Assembly (NCBI GenBank): GCA_958295665.1
Contig: OY282559.1
Span: 270,766,047 to 270,830,046 of the forward strand
Source: Tipula vernalis
Taxonomy: Eukaryota > Arthropoda > Insecta > Diptera > Tipulidae
Reading direction: 5' to 3'
DNA length: 64,000 bases
Each line of letters starts with the position of its first letter. Position 1 is the stretch's first letter. Both the position numbers and the translations under genes were made by a program. The notes under the pieces are model-generated. The model was not told the origin of the DNA, made no database searches, and saw only the letters and a list, made by a program, of their open reading frames with translations. This document shows positions 46,786 to 59,063 of this stretch, piece by piece.

Positions 46786-47142
46786 TTATCTAACATATTG
46801 CTTCATCAGCTCAAGTTTTACGTGTAGTGGAGGTAAGAGAATTTTGGGGGGATCTAATAAAGGTTCTTCAATTACAGTAGGTTTTCCTAGCTGAAGACAG
46901 TACCTTAGTGGCCACTTTTTTAACGGAATGGTTTTCTCGATCTCTACTATTCCAGAGACAATTAAAACAAGAGTAGCAGTTTTGTTATAATTTTTAAATC
47001 CCCACAAACTTTCCAAATTGTGCTCCGAGTACTTGATTTTTTGCAAAATATATCCTAGATCTCCATAATTCTCTCCCATAATGATTGAGTGGACTATTCG
47101 GACAGTGGCATATTTGTTTCCATTATTATATCCCACAACCAT
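46786..47142 (-). pseudogene. Fragment of an uncharacterised arthropod protein, middle part
   Basis: 118 codons with GYNNGNKYATVRIVHS, GYILQKIKYSEHNLESLWGF, KKWPLRYCL and PPKILLPPLHVKLELMKQYV. From memory, this arrangement (HNGNxxPSIPxAHS, ILLPPLHIKLGLMKxFV) is typical of a multi-copy uncharacterised arthropod family, probably retroelement-linked. The frame ends soon after LMKQYV, where family members continue for some hundreds of residues. The N-terminal neighbour in the family is found at 51540-52030 on the same strand. Confidence 0.6.
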
Positions 47143-47649
47143 AATTCGTACTATTAATGTAAAAGTTTCTTCTATTCGTACTATTAATGTAAAAATATAA
47201 AATTTAGAAAAGATTCATAAAAATGTGTGCGTTAATATTACGAATCACGGTTCATAAACTTAAAAATGGTTAGTTTATTGTATTGTATATTTAACACATT
47301 AACATGTTGTTTGCGTATTGGTGCAAATTGCATTATTTTATAAAAAAAATGAAATTTATGAAGAATTATTAATATTTATGAATAAATTATTAAGATTATG
47401 TAGGAAAATGTACGTAATCTTATTCTTCTTTATATTATAATTAGGTATACACAAGCATAACTTTATTAACGCTTAGTATTCAGAAACTACTTAAACGATT
47501 TTTATGATCGAGGTCTCTATTAAAAGAACTTTAGGTGTAAATTGCCAAACTATTAACAGGATTATTGATTGATGTTCACAGAAACGCCAATTTTTGATTT
47601 TGTTATTATGTAGTCAAACTATAAAGTCAAATCAGCGCTTTGTTGCAAA

Positions 47650-47745
47650 GAGTGCATTAGCTTAGACGATAGTGTGTCAGCCCTCACTAGGAGAGGTCAA
47701 AAGTTATTCTAAGCTGGGTTTCGAATTGAAGTTTTTTCTATATTC
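47650..47745 (+). ncRNA. Possible tRNA-derived SINE head
   Basis: TAGCTTAGACGATAGTG (47658-47674) resembles an internal box A, and GGGTTTCGAATTG (47716-47728) a box B, about 55 bp apart. There is no cloverleaf I can complete and a second copy was not found. Confidence 0.22.
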
Positions 47746-47984
47746 CAGTACAAATTATATTTCCTTTGCACCCCACACAGACACAATCATTGTATTTATA
47801 ATAATTTTAACAGTACATTGTTCTACGTACCAAACCGACGCATAATTACAAAAGATTACGCAAATGTTAGCATGCCGACGAATAATTTAGCAGAATTTGA
47901 TTTCTCATTTTTATTTATGTTTGGCGGTTAGGGGCTTACCATCTCGCAAATTGTTCTGAAAGAAAACGCAGAATGGTGAAATTC

Positions 47985-48085
47985 GACAGGGGCGGTGGAA
48001 ATGGAATTCTAAAACGATTTTTATGCCAAAGTTCTGAGATTTAGCCAACTAGAATGGAACTCGGTTATTTCTTAACGGAGTACAG
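47985..48085 (+). repeat. Single copy of the 108-bp repeat family
   Basis: GGTGGAAATGGAATTCTAAA, CAAAGTTCTGAG, TTAGCCAACTAGAATGGAAC follow the block order of 42640-42925. Confidence 0.65.
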
Positions 48086-49699
48086 GAATATGAGCAATTA
48101 GAATAAAACTTAGATATTCCTTTAACGATTATTATAATTTCTGCCATGCGGTTTGTGTGTATGTGTGTTCATTTCCCCAAAAATAAGCCGGTTTTTCTAA
48201 ATGTAAGATAGAAGCTTACAACAATTAACATACAGTGAGGATACATACTTTCTCTCATTAATCTCGTTGTTAAATCTATACTAATGATTTTCTCATGATA
48301 AGCTATATATTTTCATTTAAAAAAATCGCAACCGAGGAGAAAAAAAATCAAATAATTGAGCATATTTAAATTATCGCGAATACGTCATTCGACGATAATT
48401 GTCGAAATACCCTGTTTATAAGAGTTTATAGGACTGAAGGCAGGAAAATAGAACAAAATCTTTCTTTTTTTAATTCATTCATCATCTTTGGTCAGAATAA
48501 AATAATTCACACGACCTCAATGACATAATAATATCTTAAACCTAAAGACTTCTTATTGCAATAAATTGAACGAAATTTTTAACAAAATACTAAACCTATG
48601 GCTGTGAAAAAGTACTACCTGGTGTGTGGAAAAAATAGTATCGAAAAAGTGCTATCGAAAATGCTCTTGTGTGTACAAATCATTTTCGATAGTACTTTAC
48701 GTAATGTAAACGAATTTATTCGTAATATTAATGATTGGATAAATCTATTCGTAGCATATGTATATGAGAATTACGTTAAGTTTACAATTTAATTCGTGCT
48801 AAATACGAATAATTTCACTTTAATCATATTCGGGACAACGAAAGTAAAAAATTACATTTACTTCAATATTAGCGTCCTGTGTTGGAATAATAGACGAATT
48901 TAAATAAAATAATAAATTTGTGTTTGTAGAAGAAAATAAATTTGAATTTAAATAAAATAAACTAAATTTGAATAAAATAATAAATTTGTTTATATTGAAA
49001 TCAGGTAAATATGGTGTTTTATGTTTGTAACGTACTAAGAGCGCTAATGCAATTTAAGCAAGAAAATAAAAAATATTTTGTATATCGATGGATTAATTTT
49101 CTGTTTGCAATTACCCAAGCGTCACCTATATTTCTACTCACTAAAAAAACAGAAAGAAATTTTCTGTATTTCAAAATCCTCACAAAACTCGAAATTTTTA
49201 TTTCTCGCTGTTTTATAAACAAAAAATTAAACACGGTCATCATTGAATAAAAATACATTAATCAAAAATAATTGTTTACCCCAATATTATAATTAAATAC
49301 CATCGTTTATCCTCAATCTCAAAGCAATGAAAAATCATTTGTGGCTGTATTTAAAAACGATATAAAATACGAAACAAAAAAATTCCAAGCAAAATTATCA
49401 CTATCACTTTCTATGTCAAAGATGTTTTATCAAATATTTGATATATTTGGCTTTACGAAGCTAAAATTGATAAAATATATTTTATAAAGGGAATCTTTTA
49501 TAAAAGATTCAACTCATACTACCATTTATCTTTGACAAAGAAATTTGATAAAACTTCTTTGACATAGAAAAATGATAATCTGATTCCAGCCCTAGATCTT
49601 GTTTATAGATTTATTTGTGCCAATTTGGAAATATTCAATTTCAAACTAATATTTTTGTTTGCAAAGCTAAAAATAATTTTTTTAATATTTCTTGTTTAA

Positions 49700-50137
49700 A
49701 GATGAAGCCGCCCCCCCCCCCCCCTTCCACCTTTTATGGTGCCTACACGGGTTTTTGGTACAGACCCAAAAAATTGTGAGGAAGGACAACGCGGGTAAAA
49801 AGTTAACCACAAAAGTGACAATAAAGGTCTGGCAACATGCCATGGTATTTGTGGGAAATGTCCAACAAATAGATGACCACATAGAATTTTTAAATGGAAG
49901 GTCGGAGTGTATTCAACCGTTTGTAATAGGAGTTGGAACCTTGGACCACGTGGAAAAATATTTTATTTATTTAGATGGCTACAAGCTACCGTTCGACAAA
50001 TGTATAAGAGCGGTGGATATTTGCTACAAATGTTTTTTGTTTATTTAATTTAAAATATCCCACCGAGGGAGAACTTTTCTGGCATCTTGTGGAAAATTAT
50101 TTTTATAATGCCAATAATAAAATTAAAAAAATGTATT
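49700..50137 (+). pseudogene. Second SAMD3-like C-terminal fragment
   Basis: The frame includes QHAMVFVGNVQQIDDHIEFL, SECIQPFVIGVG, EKYFIYLDGYKLPFDKCI and RAVDICYKCF. A frameshift in a T-rich run (about 50036-50046) leads to FNLKYPTEGELFWHLVENYF. The block order (PF/YII.GEG, YF/YIYLD, A/TVDxxFKxxxVF) is the same as in the last exon of the gene at 191-3060, so both belong to one family. The upstream exons are absent. A poly-C run at 49711 precedes it. Confidence 0.62.
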
Positions 50138-50248
50138 TCTTATATTTTTAAATTATATTTTAACAATACCACAAATAAAACAATTAAAAATTGAAATTAA
50201 AAGCTTTTTATTTCTTTAGCACTACATATATAGAAATGTATAAATTCT

Positions 50249-50356
<108 letters not shown>

Positions 50357-50796
50357 AATCTTAAAACTTGTAATTTGCTACACACACATGTCATTTTGGT
50401 TTTCGAATTAATAAATTTATATTCATGTAATTTGTCTATTTAATTAATTTATTTAAATTTTCCTTCATTAATTATTTATTTATTTTGTAACAATGTTAAT
50501 TTATTTTATATTAATTCGTCATACAATTATTTGTTTGTTAATAAATTTTATTTTAAATATTTACATTTATTAATTAACTTTTTTTTTATCACCACCCATT
50601 TTGTGTATTACAATTGTTATGTTTAGATGCGCTCTGTACCAAATCCGAGACGAGACTGATTTGTTGTGTAATGTATTGTTTATCTGTTTTGCAATTTTGT
50701 TTTTTATTGTGTCGCGCGGTTGGTACACCTGGAAAAACAAGTAGAATGGGCGCGTTGTTGTGACGTGTATACGCATGTATACATGCGTGAACAACC

Positions 50797-50800
<4 letters not shown>

Positions 50801-50853
<53 letters not shown>

Positions 50854-50858
50854 ATATA

Positions 50859-50921
<63 letters not shown>
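50801..50921. repeat. TA microsatellite 2
   Basis: About 60 TA units with two interruptions (TCTATA at about 50851, TGTATA at about 50863). Open frames of alternating Tyr-Ile here are artefacts. Confidence 0.95.
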
Positions 50922-50927
<6 letters not shown>

Positions 50928-51539
50928 TCTATAATATATGAATTTATTCATCAAATCCCCCAAAAATTTACACACCTATTATGAACCACTACATAAATAT
51001 TACGCAATTTTGTTTACCAATTATGAAGCCGTTCCTACATTTTATAAATAATTTTCATTATATTTATGAAAATAATCGTCAGATTTGTGAATTATCCATA
51101 GCCAGTGAATGTTGCGTTCTTCCTACATACGAATAATTTTGTAAATACCATATATTTGCGTTTACATACATAAAATGAATTTCTGTACTACGAGTATATG
51201 TATGAATTTATTCGTTAATTCAATTTATCATTTCGTAACTATTATGAAAATGTTCGTTAATTCTAATTTTTTTCAATAACTCAACAATTTCTTACGTTAA
51301 TAATAAGAATTTGTTCATCGGCAAATGTTTTAAATGCGTTAAAATTATAACATTGTTCGTGTAGCATATGAATCAAATCATAAATATTACAACAACAATT
51401 TGTCAAATTTAAAATAATCAATTTTATGTGTTTCACTATATTAATGTTTGATTTTCGTACTATTAACGAATAAGGGTCGTGTTGGCTCAGATTTAATGAA
51501 TTTTTCTTACTAATTATGCAGTTTTTGTCTGTATTGATG

Positions 51540-52030
51540 TAGCATTTTTTTCAGTGAATAGTACCGCTTTAGGCTGAGTTTTGAGGAATCAAAGAATGGT
51601 CTCCACTCGTTAGGTTTGTAAATAATAGGTTTTAAATCATTTATCAGGGCTGTTATATTTGTGCAATACACCAATGATGTTTTTTTTTATCTTTGGTAAA
51701 ATGCTTCCAAAATTCCTTTTCTCTTTCTCGATAAATTGAAGATTTTGTTCCAGGGACTACCTAGTTTCGACTTTTCAGTTCACTAACTAAGTCTTCAGAT
51801 ACATCTTTTGGTAACGCATATCTCTTAATCAGATTATTGAGGTCATTCTGAGTGAATAGTATTGGAACATTCTCTTCTTTGAGTGCAATATTCTCCCTTT
51901 CATTTTCACTGCTGTAAAATCCTTTTCCGCTGGACGCTTCACTCTCACCTACGTTATCCTTTGAAACTTCCATTATTTCATTGTTTGAAAAACTTAAGTT
52001 GAAGTAATTTGACTTTACAGGTTTCTTCAT
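51540..52030 (-). pseudogene. Fragment of the same uncharacterised family, N-terminal part
   Basis: The frame 51761-52030 has an acidic, serine-rich region, then LFTQNDLNNLIKRYALPKD and VSELKSRN. A TAG follows (about 51761), then VPGTKSSIYREREKEFWKHF. After frameshifts it continues with LVYCTNITALINDLKP and EWRPFFDSSKLSLKAVLF. These blocks precede the HNGN and PPLHIKLGLMK blocks in the family, so this is the missing N-terminal side of the fragment at 46786-47142. Confidence 0.58.
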
Positions 52031-52037
52031 TGCACTT

Positions 52038-52271
52038 TCACTTCGGTATTACAAAAGTAACATTCCTCTTTCCATAAAGGTTTTTCCATATTGCGGGTGT
52101 TGTATATTTTAAATTTAAGTCCACCGCTTTAGCATAGTTGAACATGCATTGCATATAATATTTGGAGTCCACATATTTTCGAGTCAGATATAGTCTTCCG
52201 ACATTTAGCTGTTTCAAATTTACCACAAATGTGACAAAACAACTTGTAGCCATATACTCCTCAAAGGCCAA
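52038..52271 (-). pseudogene. Short frame upstream of the family fragment
   Basis: 77 codons (FVVNLKQLNVGRLYLTRKYV ... NVTFVIPK) just 5' of the previous entry on the same strand. It may be a further N-terminal piece or a previous exon; I recognise no domain. Confidence 0.3.
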
Positions 52272-52460
52272 GTTGCCTACCCTTGAGGAGGTACGGTCGC
52301 ATGAAGAGGACGCCAGCGGGCCCCTTTCCCACCCTGACCAGCCGCAGATATTGGGGTATGATGATGGAAGCCGTAACCCAGGGACTTAGCCGGATAGTGG
52401 GACAACTCCGTTGCCCACCGTCACCACGTGGAGGTGCCCTGGGTGCAGCCACACGTCAAT
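52272..52460. other. GC-rich block, probable retroelement UTR
   Basis: AGGACGCCAGCGGGCCCCTT ... CCACGTGGAGGTGCCCTGGG is clearly GC-richer than all surroundings, as LINE untranslated regions often are. No coding motif found. Confidence 0.35.
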
Positions 52461-52511
52461 TTGCTGTTGACACGTGTTTTTTTGGTATAATGAAGAGTCA
52501 GAAGTAAATTT

Positions 52512-52643
52512 GAACTACGGAATCCTTTTTTGCGGTTAAAAATACTTCGGAAACAATATATCTGGAATAAACGGTACAAAAAAAAAAGACTTTGGTATTT
52601 TCTTGGGCAATTTTGACCCAAAATTGGGGTTTTGTGGAAAATT
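52512..52643 (-). repeat. Dispersed repeat, inverted partner of 41905-42020
   Basis: Shares CAATTTTGACCCAAAATTGG and GACTTTGGTATTTTCTTGGG (reverse complement of the other copy), with the block order conserved. Confidence 0.75.
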
Positions 52644-55600
52644 GTCACACCTCGGGTTCCGATTTTTTTTTTGTGTGCCGCGGTGTAATTTATTAATAAG
52701 GTGAAAGTCATAATATGATTATAATTATTGAAGTGCTTCCCTTAATTTTTTCAATCTTTTTTATTTAACAAAACTCAAAATACAATAATGACCCAGCACC
52801 ACCAACATGCAACCACCAAAAAGCCAATTTTCAATTTTCACAATAAAAAACTAATTTTCTTTTAACAATAACTAATTTTGAACGCAAAAAAAAAATGGGA
52901 AATGATTATTAATGTTCTTGAAGTATCAATGTATACAACAAAATGTCGGATGCTTTTGTGTGGTTACAACTTCGTACTTGATGATGATGATGATGATGAT
53001 GATGGCGTTGATAATAGAAGTTAGTAGGAACAATAAAATAAATAAAAAAGCAGCGGTATGGTTATATACGAACACAAAAAAAAAAAAAACTTTTGGTTGA
53101 ATACAAAAAGGTTTGGTTGGTTGGTTGGTGGGTTTGGATTTGTATGATGTATTGTCTGTAAATATGTACAAAGAATGACTTCCAACTTTGGCGTGGTGTA
53201 TACAAAAAAAAAAAAAAGAAATTGTCAAGTCATTCATTTCGAATCAAAAAATCATTTTTGTATATAGCGTATAGCCACACCACGTATCGCGTTTATAGAG
53301 ATGAATTTGTAGTTTCGAAAGGGACGGGACCAGAATATAAATTTAAAAAGAAAAAAAAACCAAGCATATGGTGTATAACGAATTGCGGTGTGGTTTCGAG
53401 TGAGAGATACGCCAGAGATCAAATTTGGTTGTTGTACCATCGTGAATGAACACATATTGTCGGTGTATAAATAAAACATTAGTCGTTGCTACCTCCTGGG
53501 GTTAGTTTAAAATAAAATAAAAAAAATGTTGTCCGATTGATCAATGCCGAATGTGTACATACTCGTACATCTAGATATACATTTCACTTTCATTATAAAA
53601 CTACGCGAAAATTCCACATCATAAATTCTTGTATTACCGTTTACTATGCTAATTGTGTGATAATCGTTCAAGTGGAAACTTAACACACTCTGTACACATA
53701 TACACACAGCACTAATAGATTAAAACACAATTTTTCAGCTAATCAATCAAATTTGCTTCTTTCTATAGCACAAATCTGTTTTAAGTAAAAAGCTCGAAAT
53801 CTACATTTTCACTGTTAATAGCGCTGTTGATTGTGTGAATTTTTTCGGATTGGCTTAAAATCAAAAACTACACAAAAAAAAAAAAAAATGTTTCGTACAT
53901 GATTAATGACTAAAAATACTGTGTACTGTAAGTAATGAAGTGTAATGGATAGTTTTGTTTATAAATTGCAATCGTTTTTGATGTGCGCGCGGTTGAGTCA
54001 AAAAATAAAATAAAAAATTTATTGACGTTTTAACCTAATTTTACTTGACGTATATTTTGATTTACAATCAGTTTGGTTTTTGACGCGGGTTTATGCGATT
54101 TGCGATTAACTTCTTTGACATTTCAAGGAAATATTTTTTTTTTTATTTTATTTTACATAAATAAAAGACAGCAACTTTGTATTTAGGTATAATGTACAAA
54201 TAAGTCGATGCTACTTTGTATACAGATGTTGCAGGTGGATTTTTTCGCGGTCCCATAAAATGTCAAATTTATGTATGCCAAATTTACGGATACACATCAA
54301 ACCTTTATTTTAATATCTGTTCAACATTTTTTTTAATTTTTTTTATGTGTTTATATAGTGATGTAACCCATTTGGGGAAAAGGTTAATCGATTGATTTTA
54401 CATATCTCAACACAAATATTTTAGTTTTTATTTTTAAACCATTATCAATTTGTTATACGAAATATCCTGTAGTGATAGAAGGCGGCGCCGCCAACTGTCC
54501 ATAATTTGTATATTATTTGTCCGATAATGATAAGCGAGGGGTTGACCCCATGCTGCTTAATTTTAGATTCAATCAAATAAATTTAATTTTAATATTCGAA
54601 ACAATATTATCGTGTCTTATTAGATCTGAAAGACCGCGTGACATTTTTTTTTGTAAATATTTTTGAAAACTGATTAAGAAATCAATAAGATCATCAGTTG
54701 AGAAAACATATAAGTATGCAGCAATATTATTAGGCCGGCTAATTTAAAATGGGTAAAAATCGACGAACAATAAAAACTCGAACAACCTGAAATTAATGAC
54801 TTTACAAAACTAGTGCATGCGATGATCATCAATACTTTTTATTTTTTGATCGATTCACTTGATCATTTCATAACAATGATATTCGAAAAATCATCTTATA
54901 CTACATAATCATCATCGATCGAGAGAGTACAACATTAAAAAAAAAAAAAAAACTTTCAAAACAAAAACATAAACATGTCCGACAAACAATAAAACCTCCT
55001 TTGGGTGCCAAACGATGAAAAAACACAAAATCGTTTTCGTTTAAGAACACAAAACAACCTTAACCTCTCTTTTGTGTTGTCTTGGATTTTTTTTTTTTTT
55101 ATTTCTTAAGATCGTAAAACGAACATATAGGATTTGTGTGTGCTTCGAAAAAATACGCTGACGCAATAAAATTAGTTTTGGTTAAAAAAAAAACGAAACT
55201 AAACAACATTGGTTATACATAAAATCTCATCTCCTCATCATATTCATCCTCACTAAAATATAATTCTGCGTTTCGAGTTGTCTTATGTGCGTGTGTGTCT
55301 GTGTCTGTGAGATAAAAATCTTGTTAGTTAGAGATTAGTTTTATTATTATTTGTAGTTTTTGTGTTTACGACCTAACAAAAAACAAAAAAAATTAAGTAA
55401 TAATAGTTTATAATATTTTGAGTATATAGCGCCACCGTCAGGGTGTTAAAGTTCAATCAACTATTTATTACATCAACAATTTATTGTAATGCGGGATTTG
55501 AACTTTTAAGTTTAAAGAATAACAAGCTAGTTACACCCTAATACATTTGTTTTTTTTTTTAGTTCTCACGGTTTTTGATCTTAAATCTTAATTTGGTGAA

Positions 55601-55955
55601 TTAAGCTACTAAGTTTTATTAAGACTAGGCAAAAGGTTTAAAGTTTCAACTGCAGCAATATTCGAAATTTGCCAATGAACTGAAATTAAAGTTATCAGAT
55701 AAAAAAATTTAATGAAGGTTCCCCTCATAAAGCCCATTTATCGTCAATCACCACATACGAATGAATGTTGTTTAACATGCGAACATTTGTATCGAATGGC
55801 TTTACGCAAGCCGTTTAGTAAAAATTTTATTTTATTATGAAAATTAGCTCGAATTTTATAAACACCTGTTCGAAAGTTTAGTTAACATAAAAACCCTATT
55901 TGTTCCCGGACTATAAAACATTAAAATTTTTAAAAAGTAAAAAAATTCGAATTTT
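52644..55955. other. No recognised gene
   Basis: AT-rich with many poly-A and poly-T tracts. A GAT run of 8 units lies at 52981-53004. Short frames at 52912-53707 contain no family motif. The missing Lim1 upstream exons were looked for here and not seen. Confidence 0.4.
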
Positions 55956-56181
55956 CAATCCTATACCGTCCAACAATAACCAAACTAAATTTTTTACACG
56001 AATAATAATTTTCCACATTCGATAAATCCGCGGCGAACAATAAAATTCTGAAAAGCTACGAAATTTAAACTAAAAGTCGTTCACACGAATAATTATTTTC
56101 AAATTTTGAACATTCCGCGGCCAATATTCGAATTGTGAAATACTTCGAAATTCGAATTTCCAACCATTTAGTGTCAAAGTA

Positions 56182-57174
56182 CCATCTGATCAAATTTGAC
56201 CCGGACTGGTAAAAAGAACATTTTTATGTGTTTTATTACAAATCTTTATTATCTTTATTACAAGCATGCCACTGGTTAATCCAGTTTTCCATACACATCT
56301 TATAGGCCTCGGCCGGGATTTCCTTTAGTTGCTTCAGCGAATTTCCTATTATAGCTTCAATCTATTCATAACGACTTCCGCGGAGCGGATATTTGAGTTT
56401 CGGAAACAGAAAAAAGTCACAGGGAGCGAAATCTGGCGAGTGCGGTGGCTGCGCGATGACTTTTGTTTCGTTTTTGGCCAAAAATTCAGTCACAATCAGG
56501 CTGTAATGTGACGGTGCATTATCGTGGTCAAAAATCCATGAATTGTTTGCCCACAAATCCGGCCGTTTACGACAAATTGCTTCACGTAGACGCCTCAAAA
56601 TGGTCAAATAGTATGCTTTATTGACCGTTTGGCACACTGAAACGAATTCATGGTAAACCACATCACGGTAATCGAAGAAAACGATGCGCCCATTACCTTG
56701 ATAAAAATTCAGGTCTTTCGGCACTAGTCGAATGGCAACGCGTTTCATACCTAAAAGATCAACCAAAATGTGTTGAGTCGATCCATAAGAGATTTGAGAG
56801 TCTCTGATATCTCTCTAATGGCAACACTATAATGTTCGAGCACAATTTACTTCACTTTTTCGATGTTATCGTCGTTAACCGAGGTGGATGGACATCAGGC
56901 AAGTTTTCTACGAACTCACGACCCTCACTGAATGCTTATGTCACTCAAATACTTGCGTTCTCGATAGAGTAAAGCAACATTTTCTATGATTCCGTATCCG
57001 TAATTCCATTGGAAACACAAAATTTCAAGCAAACTCGTTGTACAATTTTTTCCCTATACTGAACATCGCCAGACAAACTTTTCGCGTCGTAAACAAGGGC
57101 TGCCAAACTCACACTAATGGACGTATTCTGCTAAAACGTCAGACGAATGTCCAAAGAAGGTTGTACCAACCTAG
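56182..57174 (-). mobile_element. Decayed mariner inserted in satellite DNA
   Basis: The left edge is sharp: the satellite reads TTAGTGTCAAAG then TA (56180-56181), after which CCATCTGATC begins. The equivalent monomer at about 61005-61020 continues uninterrupted. The right edge is taken at GGTTGTACCAACCTAG (57159-57174) but is uncertain, as the two ends do not form a good inverted repeat. Confidence 0.65.
56230..57080 (-). pseudogene. Mariner transposase remnant
   Basis: The longest frame (56362-56766) has VDLLGMKRVAIRLVPKDLNF, then a deletion leading to IVFFDYRDVVYHEFV, then FDHDNAPSHYSLIVTEFLAK and PPHSPDFAPCDFFLFPKL. These are the second and third catalytic aspartates of the D,D34D mariner core. 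The region with the first aspartate (TGDE) is deleted. An upstream part with QRVCLKFCVSNGIT (about 57040) shows the N-terminal domain in other frames. Confidence 0.82.
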
Positions 57175-58538
57175 ACAAAAAAAAAATTTACCGATTCGGT
57201 TTCCGCGGTAGGTTTAAACTAAATATATAGTAACATTAAAAACGATTATTTTGAAAAAATTCCAAATTCAAATTCCAACCGTTTAAAGTACGAATATAAA
57301 ATTTGGAAAAAATATGAATATGAATATGATATATTTGGAAAAATATGATATATTTGGAAAAATATTCAAATCAAATCTTTTACACGAATAATAATTTTCA
57401 ATATTCGACAATTTGGCGGTGAATAATCAACATTTGAAAAACTTCCAAACTAAAATTTCCAACCGTTCGTTTCCAACTATAATGATACTGAATCTTTAGC
57501 ACGAATAATTATTTACAAATTTAGAAAATTCTCCAACGAATATGCTGATTTTGAAAAACTTCGAAACTCGAGTTTCCAACCGTTTACTATACAACTATAA
57601 CGAACAATTCAATATTATTCAAATTTTAAAAAATTACAAAATTCGTAACGAAATAATAACGAAATTTAGTGTTTAGCACGAACAATAATATTTAGCATTT
57701 GAAAATGCGGTGGGCGAATATTGACTTTTTAAAAGCTGCGGAATTGGAATTTTCAAGCGTATAACTCTACAAGTATAACGAAGCCACATCTTAAATGAAG
57801 CAAACAAACAATTTTCTAAACTGCGAAATTCTAAATCTTTTATGGCAAATATTCAAATTTTTAGAAACTTCCAAATTCAAATTTCCAACCTTTTAGTATA
57901 CAACTCGAACGAAACTTAATCTTTAAAACAAACAATAATTTTCCACATCAGAAAAACTACGAAATTCGTATGTCCATCTGCGTAATGTCCAACTATAAAC
58001 AAACTAAATTTTTATCACGAACAATATTTTTGAAAATTCGGCGAAAAATATTGAAATTTCGAAAGCTACGGAATTCGAATTTTTAAGCGTATAGTGTTCA
58101 TCTACGAATATTACATTACCAAATCTGAAACGAACATTAATTTTTCACAATAGAGACGGCGGCGAACAATGAAATTTTGTAAAACAGCGAAATTCTAAAT
58201 CTTTTGAAAGAATAACATTTTCAAAGTTTTAATTTTCAAGCGTTCAATTTCCAAGTATAAAAAGCCTTCACTAATTCGGCGGCGAACGTTAAAACTTTGA
58301 AAAACAACGAAATTCATATTTGAAAGCTTATGGTGCCCAAGTAGAACCAAACTACATAGTTTCTTTTCCACGAACAATAATTTTCAACATTCGATAAATC
58401 GGCGGCGAACAATAAAATTTTGAAATACTAAGAAATTCAAACTAAAACTTTTACGCTAATAATTATTCTCAAATTTTGAAAACTCGACAACGAATATTCA
58501 AACTTTTAAAAACTACGAAATTCGAATTTCAAACCCTT

Positions 58539-59063
58539 ATAATTATAATGTATTATAATAATTATACGAATTAATGTTTCTTTTTTTGTGTTATAGAGAC
58601 ACCAACTTATGCACTTTACGAAACACTATTTGCAATTATTGACTCCGAAATTATTGAAGATATATTTTATTTTTATTTTTAGTTTATAATTAATTAGTTT
58701 TTATTTTCTAGAAACAATTTTTATTAGGTCTTCTGGCTTCGACCATTTCAAACAAGCTACAACAACCTAATGACCACAAATCGCTTTAGTATCTTTTTAT
58801 TTTATTTTACAAACATCAATTGGTTTATTTAATAGAAATTATATACCAATACAGTACAATAAAAGTATATTCAAAAATATGCAGAAGTGGTAAATACTTC
58901 GTAAATACATTCTAATACATAACATCACTCAACACTTTATACATGTACATCATTATTATTTTGTAATTGATTGGAATATATAAACAATATAATCAGTAAT
59001 ATGACGCAGAGCCGTAGTAATTGTGGGACAAAAATATTATCGTATTTTGGTTACAACACCCTT
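58539..59063. mobile_element. 525-bp insertion in satellite with 6-bp duplication
   Basis: The segment is flanked by ACCCTT (58533-58538) and ACCCTT (59058-59063). The inverted arm holds the uninterrupted equivalent (about 62070-62095, reverse complement of AAACCCTTTACTATACAA). The inserted DNA is AT-rich, has no TIRs and no coding similarity. Element class unknown. Confidence 0.65.

Larger units (their letters stand above)
47143..49691. other. Repeat-rich non-coding stretch
   Basis: Two TTCGTACTATTAATGTAAAA copies (47146 and 47175), one 108-bp family copy (47990-48080) and a cluster of TTCGTAATATTAATG / ACGAATAA motifs (48690-48830). Short frames at 48598-48792 and 49011-49250 look like chance. 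Probably one or more decayed non-autonomous elements. Confidence 0.4.

Noticed and set aside
50720..50984. Tyr-Ile repeat frames
   Set aside because: Translation of the TA microsatellite.
52644..55955. Upstream Lim1 exons (LIM domains, first part of the homeodomain)
   Set aside because: Looked for on the minus strand; no cysteine/histidine-rich LIM pattern or homeodomain helix 1-2 sequence was seen.
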